A DNA stretch of 7,260 nt from NCBI GenBank assembly GCA_947449125.1, contig CANFQR010000066.1, positions 1 through 7,260 of the forward strand, given 5' to 3'. This DNA comes from Bacteroidota bacterium. Its GTDB lineage: Bacteria > Bacteroidota > Bacteroidia > B-17B0 > Aurantibacillaceae. The notes below the pieces were generated by a model. It searched no databases, was not told the origin of the DNA, and worked only from the letters and a program-made list of their open reading frames with translations. This document shows, in pieces, positions 1-6,534 of this stretch (position 1 is its first letter; every line of letters starts with the position of its first letter). The translations under genes and the position numbers were made by a program.

Positions 1-808
1 CCTGATTGTAAGGGTCTTTTTGCATTAAAATTTTACTTTGTCCGGAAAACTGATTTTGGCCATTCCAAACACTTCTCACAATTATTTCGTAAATGAATTT
101 GAAAACAGAATAGCTTACAAGAGAAGCAGTCAATGCTTTCCAGTTTTTATTTAATGCAAAAAATAATAAAACTGCCGGAATAACAACAATTGCAGAACTT
201 TTGCACGTACCTATTAGAAACATACTTAAACCAAATAATAACCAAAGGGTTATTTGAGGTTTAATTTGCACACCATTTTTAGTTACGATATCTATAATTT
301 TTACTGCGTAAAAGAAGAATAGGCCTTGTAATAAAAAATAAAAAGCCTCTGTAAAAGTCATGCTTGCATAATAAATGATTAAATGGTTGACTGCCTGGAA
401 AAGTGCTACCGGAATAAAAACTACAACAGGTATTCTTCCACTCAATGATTTATAAAACAGAATAAAGCCTAAAATGCTGAATAAAAAAGAAAATAGTTTG
501 AATAAAATTAATTTAAAACCAAATATTTTTATCAATCCACCTAAAAATAATGGATACAAAGGTGCGTTTTGTGTGTAAAAATAAGTTGGAAATTCATGAA
601 CGAAACGCCAACCACCTTCTAAATATAATGCATCGTCATGAGCTTCGCTAATTCTACCATTAAAGGAAATGAGAGATAAAAAAATAGATAAAATGGTTAA
701 GGTATAAAAAACTTTACGGTTATTTAGGTTAAACCAATTTTCAAACTTATCGTAAATAGTTTTTGGATGTTTAATTAATGGTGAGTTTATGTTTTTCTTT
801 TTGTCCAT
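1..808 (-). CDS. GT-C-fold membrane glycosyltransferase, ArnT/PMT-like (partial, 3' end missing)
   Basis: The first 269 codons are visible and the gene runs off the left edge. Residues 1-32 are polar and basic, probably cytoplasmic, followed by a first membrane helix at about 33-50. The next loop holds H57-D58-D59 in the context EAHDDALYLEGG, then NAPLYPLFLGGL at 82-93 and a T153-E154 pair before another hydrophobic stretch. An acidic motif in the first outside loop, followed by a proline-rich 'P-L-Y-P-L' stretch, is typical of GT-C enzymes of the PMT/ArnT type, which move a sugar from a polyprenyl-phosphate carrier onto protein or lipid. At least five more hydrophobic segments follow (about 99-119, 125-147, 154-172, 187-200, 205-219). 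The acceptor and sugar cannot be told. The start is the ATG at 808, 36 bp after the stop of the upstream surface-protein gene, so co-transcription is likely. Family placement comes from motifs only; other GT-C families (GT39, GT83, GT87) are possible. Confidence 0.8.
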   Translation of the reverse strand, partial: MDKKKNINSPLIKHPKTIYDKFENWFNLNNRKVFYTLTILSIFLSLISFNGRISEAHDDALYLEGGWRFVHEFPTYFYTQNAPLYPLFLGGLIKIFGFKLILFKLFSFLFSILGFILFYKSLSGRIPVVVFIPVALFQAVNHLIIYYASMTFTEAFYFLLQGLFFFYAVKIIDIVTKNGVQIKPQITLWLLFGLSMFLIGTCKSSAIVVIPAVLLFFALNKNWKALTASLVSYSVFKFIYEIIVRSVWNGQNQFSGQSKILMQKDPYNQ

Positions 809-844
809 AAGCACCAAAAATAACAAATATTTATTACTACTTGC

Positions 845-3574
845 TTATTTGATTAGGGTAACGTGACCAGTAAAATATTGTGGTTTAGAATTACTGGTAT
901 TGGTTAAAGAAATTTTATAAACGTAAACATCTCCGGGCAAAACATCACCGCCTTTTTTAGATTTTCCATCCCATCCCTGATTAAAATCGGTCGAGGTAAA
1001 CACTAATTGTCCCCAACGGTCAAATATATCCATCCGGTATTTTTTTACACCAACTCCTTTAGGCATAAATATTTCATTATTACCATCACCATTTGGTGTA
1101 AACGAATTAGGAATAAAAAAAGTAATATCTTCTACCACGGTAATTTGTTTTACAGTGCTGTCTATACAGCCATGGTTACTGGTAACTTTTAAGAATGTAA
1201 AATAATTACCCACCTCAGGAAATGCATAGGTGGGGTTTGTTTTATTGGAAATAGTGTCTTTTCCGTTACTATAAAAATCCCAATACCATTTCACAATTTC
1301 CGCATTTTTTGATTCATCACTAAATGTTATATTGTAGTCATTTTCGGTTGGTGAGTCTGGAGAGAATAAAAAATCTGCTTTTGGAATTGGGTAACCTTCA
1401 ACTGTAGTTGTAGTTGAACCCTTGCATCCTTTAGAGTCGGTAAGGGCAATGTTTAGCGTATGTATACCCACAGATGTAAAGCATTGGGTAACACTAGTCG
1501 AATCTGAAAAAGTACCACCGTTGCTAAAGTTCCAGTTTACATTGGTAATTATTGGAGATCCTTTTTCTAAACTAAATTTGGTGCAAAATGGAACGCAGTC
1601 TCCTGGTTTATCAGGAACCACCGAGCCGTATGGCAATCCTAACACCACAGGATATACTACCACGCTATTTACACAGCCATTTCCATCAGCACCAACCAAA
1701 GTGTAAGTTGATTGAAGGCTATATGATAATGATGAAATAGTTAAGAGGGTATTAGTTGTAACAATACCATAAGTCGCCAACCATTTATAATTTAATGCGC
1801 CATTTCCTAAGAACGAAAAGGTACCACCTTTACAGACTTCGGCAACACCGGTATAGTTAACAATAGGTTTTTGGAAAACATTACAATATACCGAAGCGGT
1901 GGTAATACAACCACCAGTTGAAGTTACTGATACGTTGTAAACACCAGTACTGGCCATACTTATGTTTGGAACTATTGGATTTTGCTGATTTGAACTATAG
2001 CCATTTGGTCCGCTCCATTGGTAGGTATTTCCACCACTTGCAGTTAGATTTAAACTTTCTTCAACACAGGCGTTAGAGCCTGCAGCTGTAATAACAGGCT
2101 TAATGTAAATAATTAAAGCTATTGTAGAGGTATTCACACAACCAAACGCATCAATTCCAATTACAGTATACGTTCCGGTATTTGATGCCATGGCATTGCT
2201 AATAATTGGACTTTGTTGAAACGACGTGAAGCCTGAAGGTCCTGACCAAACAAATGCGGTTCCTCCTGTTGCACTTAAGGTAGTTGTTAAACCTTCGCAA
2301 ATATCGCCCGCCGATGAAGCGACAATAGTTGGTAATGGATGAACATCAACTAGCGTAACTGCAGTGGAAGTGCAACTATTTGACGTGCCATTTAGGGTGT
2401 AGGTACCGCTTAGATTTGGAGTAATATTATTAAAGCTTGGGTTTTGAAGATTTGAACTAAAACTATTTGGCCCCGACCATGTATAGCTTGTGGCTCCGCT
2501 GCCAGACAAATTAAAACTTTGCCCAGCGCAATAGCTACCAGAGTTAGAGGCAGTAACTGTTGGATTGGCGTTTACAACTAACGTGGTATTTGCAGTTGCT
2601 GTGCAGCCATTTGTTGCTCCTATGACGTTATAAACACCGGCATTATTTTGCTGAGCATTGGCAATACTAGGTGAAGCCACGTTGGAGATAAATCCCTGCG
2701 GTCCTGTCCATCCGTATAAAGTAGCACCTGCCCCCGTGAAATTTGCAGTGGCTCCTGCACAAATTGGCCCATTATTGGTTAGCGTTAATGTTGGGTTTGG
2801 AATAACCGTAATTGTTTTGGTAATAGAACATGTATTTGTGGCAGGATTTGTGCCTGTTGTAGTGGCAATACAGGTATAAACTCCAGAGGAAGTCATGTTA
2901 TTAACACTTGGATTATACGAATTTGAATTAAAGCCGCCTGGACCATTCCATTGAACGCTTTGAACAGTAGTGCCTGTAGTTACAGCAAGAGTTGCGGTTT
3001 TGCCGGCACATAAGGTACTAGTTCCGCTAACTGTCATGCTGCAAATTACACCACAATTGGTTTGACCTGCTCCTGGCGCATTTGAGTTACTTTGACTGAA
3101 TGAAATTTGCTGATTTTGATTAGAAAAATTTGTAATTAACATGATATAATATTGACCCGGAACAGCGTTTTGAATGGTAAGAGTTTCGGTAGAAGATCCT
3201 GAATAACTGCAACCGTTGCTTGTTGGGTTCGCGTATCCTGAACCAGGAACCTGAGTAGCTGAGGTTAAATTACCGCAAGAGTTTAAACTTGGGAAAGGTC
3301 CCCAGCTGATAAAATCAATATCGTTGGAGGCACTCATGGTAATTACCATAGGTCCTGATGTGGCTGCCTGAAAATAAAACCAAGCGGGGTTGGGTTGTGA
3401 AAACAAGCATCCGTAATTTGGACCAGCCTGGGCATTACCTGTATTAACACCAGCTGGAAATTGCATAGTTTGACCGGTACAAAAAGGTTGGGCACCACCA
3501 CAAGTTGAGTTTTGGCCGAAAAAATTAGCTGTAAAAGCTAAAAAGAATAAAATAAATGATATTTTTTTTACCAT
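845..3574 (-). CDS. Secreted T9SS substrate with six Ig-like modules, two PKD domains and a type B sorting domain
   Basis: This 909-residue protein is predicted to be exported and surface-attached or released through the type IX secretion system. Residues 1 to about 21 form a signal peptide (lysines, hydrophobic core, cleavage near FFGQ). Residues 22-177 form a cysteine-rich beta domain common at the front of large Bacteroidota surface proteins (motifs AQPFCTG, NPAWFYF, DIDFISWGPF). Six Ig-like modules follow at about 179-648, then two PKD-like domains at about 649-732 and 733-816 (the second with WYWDFYSNG and a following YAFPEVGNY). The end, 817-909, is the gliding-motility/CHU_C type B sorting domain: FTPNGDGNNE, DRWGQLVF, GWDGK, GDVYVYKI and final HVTLIK. 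I chose the ATG at 3574; an in-frame TTG two codons upstream is less likely, since the ATG leads straight into a standard signal peptide. No catalytic domain is visible, so adhesion or a structural role is the best guess. Confidence 0.93.
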   Translation of the reverse strand: MVKKISFILFFLAFTANFFGQNSTCGGAQPFCTGQTMQFPAGVNTGNAQAGPNYGCLFSQPNPAWFYFQAATSGPMVITMSASNDIDFISWGPFPSLNSCGNLTSATQVPGSGYANPTSNGCSYSGSSTETLTIQNAVPGQYYIMLITNFSNQNQQISFSQSNSNAPGAGQTNCGVICSMTVSGTSTLCAGKTATLAVTTGTTVQSVQWNGPGGFNSNSYNPSVNNMTSSGVYTCIATTTGTNPATNTCSITKTITVIPNPTLTLTNNGPICAGATANFTGAGATLYGWTGPQGFISNVASPSIANAQQNNAGVYNVIGATNGCTATANTTLVVNANPTVTASNSGSYCAGQSFNLSGSGATSYTWSGPNSFSSNLQNPSFNNITPNLSGTYTLNGTSNSCTSTAVTLVDVHPLPTIVASSAGDICEGLTTTLSATGGTAFVWSGPSGFTSFQQSPIISNAMASNTGTYTVIGIDAFGCVNTSTIALIIYIKPVITAAGSNACVEESLNLTASGGNTYQWSGPNGYSSNQQNPIVPNISMASTGVYNVSVTSTGGCITTASVYCNVFQKPIVNYTGVAEVCKGGTFSFLGNGALNYKWLATYGIVTTNTLLTISSLSYSLQSTYTLVGADGNGCVNSVVVYPVVLGLPYGSVVPDKPGDCVPFCTKFSLEKGSPIITNVNWNFSNGGTFSDSTSVTQCFTSVGIHTLNIALTDSKGCKGSTTTTVEGYPIPKADFLFSPDSPTENDYNITFSDESKNAEIVKWYWDFYSNGKDTISNKTNPTYAFPEVGNYFTFLKVTSNHGCIDSTVKQITVVEDITFFIPNSFTPNGDGNNEIFMPKGVGVKKYRMDIFDRWGQLVFTSTDFNQGWDGKSKKGGDVLPGDVYVYKISLTNTSNSKPQYFTGHVTLIK
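848..1126 (-). other. Type B T9SS sorting domain (CHU_C / gliding-motility C-terminal domain)
   Basis: Residues 817-909 of the surface protein match the conserved C-terminal domain of type B T9SS cargo: IPNSFTPNGDGNNEIF, then DIFDRWGQLVF, GWDGK, PGDVYVYKI and a terminal G-H-V-T-L-I-K. In this family the domain directs export through the outer-membrane translocon and, unlike type A domains, is generally linked to SprF-type (PorP/SprF-like) partner proteins. No such partner gene lies in this window. Confidence 0.93.
1631..3040 (-). repeat. Six tandem Ig-like modules, about 77 residues (231 bp) each
   Basis: Within the surface protein, six modules each start with a Cys, carry a Trp and close with a second Cys. 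First cysteines are C189, C272, C349, C426, C503 and C581; second cysteines C249, C324, C401, C479, C556 and C634, which suggests one disulphide per module. Spacing between first cysteines is 83, 77, 77, 77 and 78 residues. Modules 1-5 share a W-[NTS]-G-P-x-[GS]-[FY] core (W209, W289, W366, W443, W520). Module 6 keeps W598 but has lost the G-P, so it is the most diverged copy. The copies differ clearly in protein sequence, so this is an old duplication rather than a fresh expansion. Confidence 0.85.
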
Positions 3575-3727
3575 ACTCAAATTTAAAAAATTAATGTCGA
3601 ATTGGATACTTTTTAAATAACTATAATCAACAGTTTACAGTTTAAAACAAGGATTTTACTCAAAGTGAAAAGAAATGTTAATGTTTTGGAATTAAGAGAG
3701 GGAATATGTTTCGAAAATTAATAGTAA

Positions 3728-4177
3728 TTAATCTCTTAAATTATCCAATAGATCATTTAGTTTTTCAATTTTATTTTCAGGTAAGTTTTTAAAAATATCG
3801 CCTGTTATATCGTCAATAAAATCTAGTTTTTTTAATAAGGCAAGACCTTTTTCTGATATGCTAGCGTTTATGCTTCTGCGATCGTCAGGACAAACTTCCC
3901 TTGAAGCATAACCTTTAGAAACTAATTTGTCTAAAATGCGGGAAGTATCGCTCATTTTATCGAGCATTCTTTCTTTTATATATTTCAGGGAGCAAGGTTT
4001 TGGATTTTGTCCTCTGAGAATTCTAAGAACATTATATTGTTGGTGTGTTAAATCTAATCCCTTAAAAATATGTTCGTATTTAGAGTTGAGCCAATTGGAG
4101 GTAAATAGGATATTAATTGCCAGTTTTTGTTGTGGCGATTTAAATGTTTTTTGATGTATTTCGTCTTCAAGTTTCAT
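3728..4177 (-). CDS. MarR-family winged-helix transcriptional regulator
   Basis: A 149-residue protein of usual MarR length. Residues 41-52 (LDLTHQQYNVLR) fit the helix leading into the DNA-binding domain, 64-90 hold the helix-turn-helix with recognition helix around MSDTSRILDKLVSKGYASR, and 96-106 form the wing with the hallmark P-D-D-R-R-S (97-102). The N- and C-terminal helices would make the dimer interface. MarR proteins are usually dimeric repressors released by small lipophilic or phenolic ligands, or by oxidation. The two cysteines (C62, C96) are not in the N-terminal position used by OhrR sensors. The start is the ATG at 4177; an in-frame TTG at 4210 would add 11 residues but lies inside the loop of a hairpin and gives an atypical N-terminus. 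It follows yceI by 56 bp on the same strand, which points to control of yceI and of itself. Confidence 0.93.
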   Translation of the reverse strand: MKLEDEIHQKTFKSPQQKLAINILFTSNWLNSKYEHIFKGLDLTHQQYNVLRILRGQNPKPCSLKYIKERMLDKMSDTSRILDKLVSKGYASREVCPDDRRSINASISEKGLALLKKLDFIDDITGDIFKNLPENKIEKLNDLLDNLRD

Positions 4178-4184
4178 TTGAAAA

Positions 4185-4220
4185 AACTTCCGTTCTGAAA
4201 TTAATATCAAAACGGAAGTT
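4185..4220 (-). terminator. Terminator- or attenuator-like hairpin between yceI and marR
   Basis: Perfect 10-bp inverted repeat: AACTTCCGTT at 4185-4194 and AACGGAAGTT at 4211-4220, with a 16-nt loop. Read on the minus strand, the second arm runs into six consecutive T residues (4186-4181), as in an intrinsic terminator. It begins 14 nt after the yceI stop codon, and its last arm ends 7 nt before the marR ATG. The only SD-like string before marR (GGAAG) lies inside the stem. It could end yceI transcripts, let a fraction read through into marR, or mask the marR start region. The 50% GC stem is modest, so efficiency is uncertain. Confidence 0.7.
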
Positions 4221-4233
4221 AACTAAAAATATA

Positions 4234-4827
4234 TTAGGCTTTGTTTAGTTCAATGTTAAGATCAATTTTAACGTCTTCGCTAACAATAACACCACCTGCT
4301 TCAAGAGCCATGTTCCAAGTTAAACCAAAATCTTTACGGTTAATTGTACCTGATACTTTAAAACCATTTTTAATATTTCCATAAGGATCTTTCACAATTT
4401 TAGAAGCTCCAGTTGCAGTAAAAGTTACTTTTTTTGTAACGCCATGCATTGTTAAATCGCCGGTTAAAATATATGTAGTTTTACTTTTAGCACTTGGTTT
4501 CATGCCAGTTGACTTGAAGGTAATTTTTGGATATTTTTCGGCATCAAAAAAGTCAGGGCTTTTTAAGTGACCGTCTCTTTTTTCGTCTTCTGTATTTATA
4601 GAAGCAACGTCGGCCGAAAATTCAATTTTAGCGTCAGTAAAATCCATTTCAGATTTAGAATTCACAGAACCTTCATAAACCTTAAATTTTCCTTCTGTTT
4701 CGCTAACCATAAGGTGAGTAACAGAGAAACCAAGTTTGGAATGAGATGCGTCAACTTTCCAGTTAACTTGTGCGTTTGCAGACAGCACTAATAAAGATGT
4801 GGCTGCCGTGATTAATAGTTTTTTCAT
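4234..4827 (-). CDS. Secreted YceI-family lipocalin-like protein
   Basis: A 197-residue protein with a signal peptide at residues 1-19 or so (MKKLLITAAT start, cleavage near ANA-Q) and one YceI domain over the rest. Conserved motifs are W23-K-V-D-A-S-H-S with following FSVTHLMV, SINTEDEKRDGHLKSPDFFD at 76-95, GDLTMHGVTK at 123-132, INRKDFGLTWN at 162-172, and a closing SEDVKIDLNIEL. YceI proteins are periplasmic beta-barrels of lipocalin shape; structures hold polyisoprenoid chains, and Burkholderia relatives bind lipophilic antibiotics. There is no lipobox cysteine, so a soluble periplasmic form is expected. The gene heads a likely unit with the MarR regulator downstream and has an operator-bearing promoter upstream. 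The start ATG has an AT-rich leader without SD sequence, usual for this phylum. The exact ligand is unknown. Confidence 0.95.
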   Translation of the reverse strand: MKKLLITAATSLLVLSANAQVNWKVDASHSKLGFSVTHLMVSETEGKFKVYEGSVNSKSEMDFTDAKIEFSADVASINTEDEKRDGHLKSPDFFDAEKYPKITFKSTGMKPSAKSKTTYILTGDLTMHGVTKKVTFTATGASKIVKDPYGNIKNGFKVSGTINRKDFGLTWNMALEAGGVIVSEDVKIDLNIELNKA

Positions 4828-4853
4828 TTTATTGTTTTTTAAATTTATAGATA

Positions 4854-4884
4854 CAAATATATGTTATAACATTTAATGTTGCAA
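4854..4884 (-). promoter_or_regulatory. yceI promoter (-33 TTG, 20-nt spacer, -7 TATATTTG)
   Basis: On the minus strand TATATTTG (4861-4854) matches the Bacteroidota -7 consensus TAnnTTTG exactly, and a TTG (4884-4882) lies 20 nt upstream, within the 17-23 nt usual for -33/-7 pairs in this phylum. Transcription would begin around 4848-4850, giving an untranslated leader of about 20 nt before the yceI ATG at 4827. It is the only start region in the window where both promoter elements match well. Confidence 0.7.
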
Positions 4885-4887
4885 CAT
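4861..4887. promoter_or_regulatory. Two tandem 12-bp palindromes, probable operator for the MarR protein
   Basis: ATGTTATAACAT (4861-4872) and ATGTTGCAACAT (4876-4887) are both perfect palindromes, identical except for the two central bases, with 3 bp between them and 15 bp between centres. The distal copy contains the -33 TTG of the yceI promoter; the proximal copy fills the spacer and touches the first base of the -7 element. A protein bound here would block RNA polymerase. No T-run follows on the minus strand, so they do not look like terminators of the upstream gene. Assignment to the adjacent MarR protein is inference from position and symmetry. Confidence 0.7.
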
Positions 4888-4899
4888 GTATTTTGTTTT

Positions 4900-5574
4900 T
4901 TAAGTGTTAATTTTTACAAATTTAAATTCGCCCGGTTTTAAGTTGTCGAGTTTATAAGTTGAAATTCGTATTCTTTTCAACTTTAAAACATTAAATTTTA
5001 AGGATTTACACATTTTACGAATTTGTCTGTTTTTACCTTCAGTTAATATTACTTTTAGATTAAACGCACTTATTTTTTCGCAGAAGCATTTTTTAGTAAT
5101 ATACTTTCCAATAGTAACTCCATTCATAAAAGCTTGAATAAATGCGTCGGTAATTTCTTTATCTAAGGTTACTATGTATTCTTTTTCCTTTTCGAATTTT
5201 GGATGACATAAACTCTCAACCCATTTTCCGTCATTACTTAAAATTAATAAGCCTTCAGATTGTTTATCCAGCCTTCCTGCTATTGCGAGATTTTTAAATC
5301 CTTCAAAAAAAACCGAAATATTGTTTTCAATTTTTTTATTTAAAGTACTTTCAAAGCCAACTGGCTTATTAAACAATAGGTAAATAAAATCTGTTTTTTC
5401 TCGTGTTATTGCGTTGTTTACTTTAATTTCAGAATAATCTGTAATTAGGCAATTGGTAAAAGTTACCTCTCCGTTAATTTTTACAGAGCCTGAATTAATA
5501 AGTGTTGCAGCTTCTTTATTGGTAGTTTTTAAAGTATGAACTAAATAATATTTAATTTTTTTATTAAAACCCAT
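4900..5574 (-). CDS. rRNA pseudouridine synthase, RsuA/RluB/RluE/RluF family (closest to RluF type)
   Basis: This 224-residue enzyme would isomerise a uridine to pseudouridine in ribosomal RNA, probably 23S. Residues 1-55 form an S4 RNA-binding domain (LVHTLKTTNKEAATLINSGS, then VKINGEV). The catalytic domain follows: FNKPVG at 68-73, A-G-R-L-D-K-Q-S-E-G-L-L at 99-110 with catalytic aspartate D103, the K-E-Y-I-V stretch with Y133, and the C-terminal EGKNRQIRKMC at 179-189. The GRLDxxSEGLL variant and the short C-terminus are closer to RluF than to RsuA or RluB, but the target base cannot be fixed from this. The S4 part is diverged at its first residues (KIKYYLVHTL instead of the usual R-x-x-K-x-L). 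Start is ATG at 5574, with an 8-bp hairpin just upstream. It ends 72 bp before yceI, whose own promoter suggests separate control. Confidence 0.93.
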   Translation of the reverse strand: MGFNKKIKYYLVHTLKTTNKEAATLINSGSVKINGEVTFTNCLITDYSEIKVNNAITREKTDFIYLLFNKPVGFESTLNKKIENNISVFFEGFKNLAIAGRLDKQSEGLLILSNDGKWVESLCHPKFEKEKEYIVTLDKEITDAFIQAFMNGVTIGKYITKKCFCEKISAFNLKVILTEGKNRQIRKMCKSLKFNVLKLKRIRISTYKLDNLKPGEFKFVKINT

Positions 5575-5581
5575 CTTGTAA

Positions 5582-5603
5582 AATTAGCCATAAGGGGCTA
5601 ATT
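5582..5603. promoter_or_regulatory. 8-bp inverted repeat in the leader of the pseudouridine synthase gene
   Basis: AATTAGCC (5582-5589) and GGCTAATT (5596-5603) are exact reverse complements with a 6-nt loop. The structure ends 7 nt before the ATG at 5574. On the minus strand it is followed by TTACAAG rather than a T-run, so it is not a clear terminator. It may be an RNA hairpin near the ribosome entry site or an operator in the 126-bp divergent region. I saw no convincing two-part promoter for either flanking gene here. Function unknown. Confidence 0.45.
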
Positions 5604-5700
5604 AAATACAGTTAATAAGTAAAGCTGTTTAAAAATAAATTGAACTGAATATTATCATTAATAGTTTTTATTGGCACATAAATAAGTTAATTTTACATAA

Positions 5701-6426
5701 GTGGAAGAAATAATATCAATACATAACATAAGAAAAACATATAAAATTGGAGATGAAATTATTCATGCCTTAAAAGATGTTTCACTTACAATTTATAAAA
5801 ACGAATACGTAGCATTAATGGGTCCTTCCGGAAGTGGTAAATCAACTTTAATGAATATGTTAGGTTGTTTAGATAGTCCATCAGAAGGCGAATACATTTT
5901 GAATAAGCTTTCTGTGTCTAAGATGACAGATAATCAGTTAGCCGAAGTTCGTAACAAAGAAATTGGGTTTGTATTTCAAACATTTAATTTATTGCCAAGA
6001 GCATCAACCTTGGATAATGTAGCTTTGCCACTTGTATATTCTGGATTTAGTAAAATGGATAGAGATAAGCGAGCTAAAGAAGTTTTAGAAAGTGTGGGGT
6101 TAGGAAACAGATTAAATCATAAACCAAACGAATTAAGCGGAGGGCAGAGGCAACGTGTGGCTGTTGCAAGAGCTTTGGTTAATAATCCGGCTATTATTCT
6201 TGCCGATGAACCAACTGGAAATCTAGATAGTAAAACTTCTATAGAAATTATGGGTCTGTTTGAAGAAATTCATAATAAAGGTAACACCATCATATTGGTT
6301 ACTCACGAAGAGGATATTGCCATGCATGCCCATCGTATCATAAGATTAAAAGATGGGTTGGTTGAAAGTGATTCAAAAAATCAAAATGTAACTACCTATA
6401 AAAACAGACTAGATTCCATCAAATAG
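5701..6426 (+). CDS. ABC transporter ATP-binding protein, MacB/LolD type
   Basis: A 241-residue ATPase with every core motif intact: Walker [10 protein letters not shown] (41-49), Q-loop Q93 in [11 protein letters not shown], signature [15 protein letters not shown] (145-159), Walker B IILADE (165-170), D-loop GNLDSKT (173-179) and H-loop H202 in VTHEED. The FQTFNLLPR and ADEPTGNLD strings are typical of the MacB/LolD/FtsE group, which power mechanotransmission across the periplasm (lipoprotein release, efflux, cell-wall control) rather than classic substrate passage. The start must be GTG at 5701: an in-frame TAA lies directly before it and the next in-frame Met is inside the Walker A region. 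Its partner permease, expected to be of FtsX/MacB type, is not adjacent: the next gene is an outer-membrane-like protein after 108 bp. The substrate is therefore unknown. The C-terminal 20 or so residues are polar and unlike the core. Confidence 0.95.
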   Translation: MEEIISIHNIRKTYKIGDEIIHALKDVSLTIYKNEYVALMGPSGSGKSTLMNMLGCLDSPSEGEYILNKLSVSKMTDNQLAEVRNKEIGFVFQTFNLLPRASTLDNVALPLVYSGFSKMDRDKRAKEVLESVGLGNRLNHKPNELSGGQRQRVAVARALVNNPAIILADEPTGNLDSKTSIEIMGLFEEIHNKGNTIILVTHEEDIAMHAHRIIRLKDGLVESDSKNQNVTTYKNRLDSIK

Positions 6427-6504
6427 ATAATTCTATAAAGCACATACTAGTAATTAAAATTTATAAAGTATTTTTAGCAATAAAAAACATTGTTTCAAAC
6501 TAAC

Positions 6505-6512
6505 TATTTTTG
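6505..6512 (+). promoter_or_regulatory. Candidate -7 promoter element for the outer-membrane protein gene
   Basis: TATTTTTG is an exact match to the Bacteroidota TAnnTTTG element, 22 nt before the ATG at 6535, a distance that suits a short leader. No -33 TTG lies at the usual 17-23 nt upstream; the nearest, 6490-6492, leaves only 12 nt. Such short motifs arise by chance in AT-rich DNA, so this is a weak call, but it suggests the gene is not wholly dependent on the ABC gene upstream. Confidence 0.4.
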
Positions 6513-6534
6513 CAGATAATAATATAATTTTTTA

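Noticed and set aside
815..822. TATTTTTG (minus strand) before the GT-C gene as a promoter
   Set aside because: It is 6 nt from the ATG with no -33 partner. In such AT-rich DNA a chance match is likely, and the 36-bp gap favours read-through from the upstream gene.
824..851. Inverted repeat CAAATA/TATTTG at the end of the surface-protein gene as a terminator
   Set aside because: Only 6 A/T-dominated pairs with a 16-nt loop, and no T-run in the direction of transcription.
1007..2879. Open frames on the + strand at 1007-1192, 1422-1706 and 2658-2879
   Set aside because: They lie opposite the surface-protein gene, have low-complexity translations with no domain, signal or leader, and arise from the stop-poor complement of its Ser/Thr/Gly-rich codons.
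1631..3040. CRISPR-like or recent DNA repeat array
   Set aside because: Periodicity is at the protein level and the copies are diverged; there are no short identical direct repeats with unique spacers.
3578..3585. Exact TAnnTTTG match (TAAATTTG, minus strand) upstream of the surface-protein gene
   Set aside because: It ends only 3 nt before the ATG, so transcription would start at or inside the coding sequence, and there is no -33 TTG at a suitable distance.
3665..3700. Possible terminator after the MarR gene (TTAAT/ATTAA)
   Set aside because: The stem is five A/T pairs, too weak to support; the 153-bp gap holds no better candidate.
3927..4791. Open frames on the + strand at 3927-4154 and 4567-4791
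   Set aside because: They lie entirely opposite the MarR and YceI genes, both of which are clear family members; the frames show no recognisable features.
4234..5574. One operon running from the pseudouridine synthase through yceI
   Set aside because: A well-matched promoter with palindromes lies in the 72-bp gap, so yceI is better treated as the first gene of its own unit, though read-through cannot be excluded.
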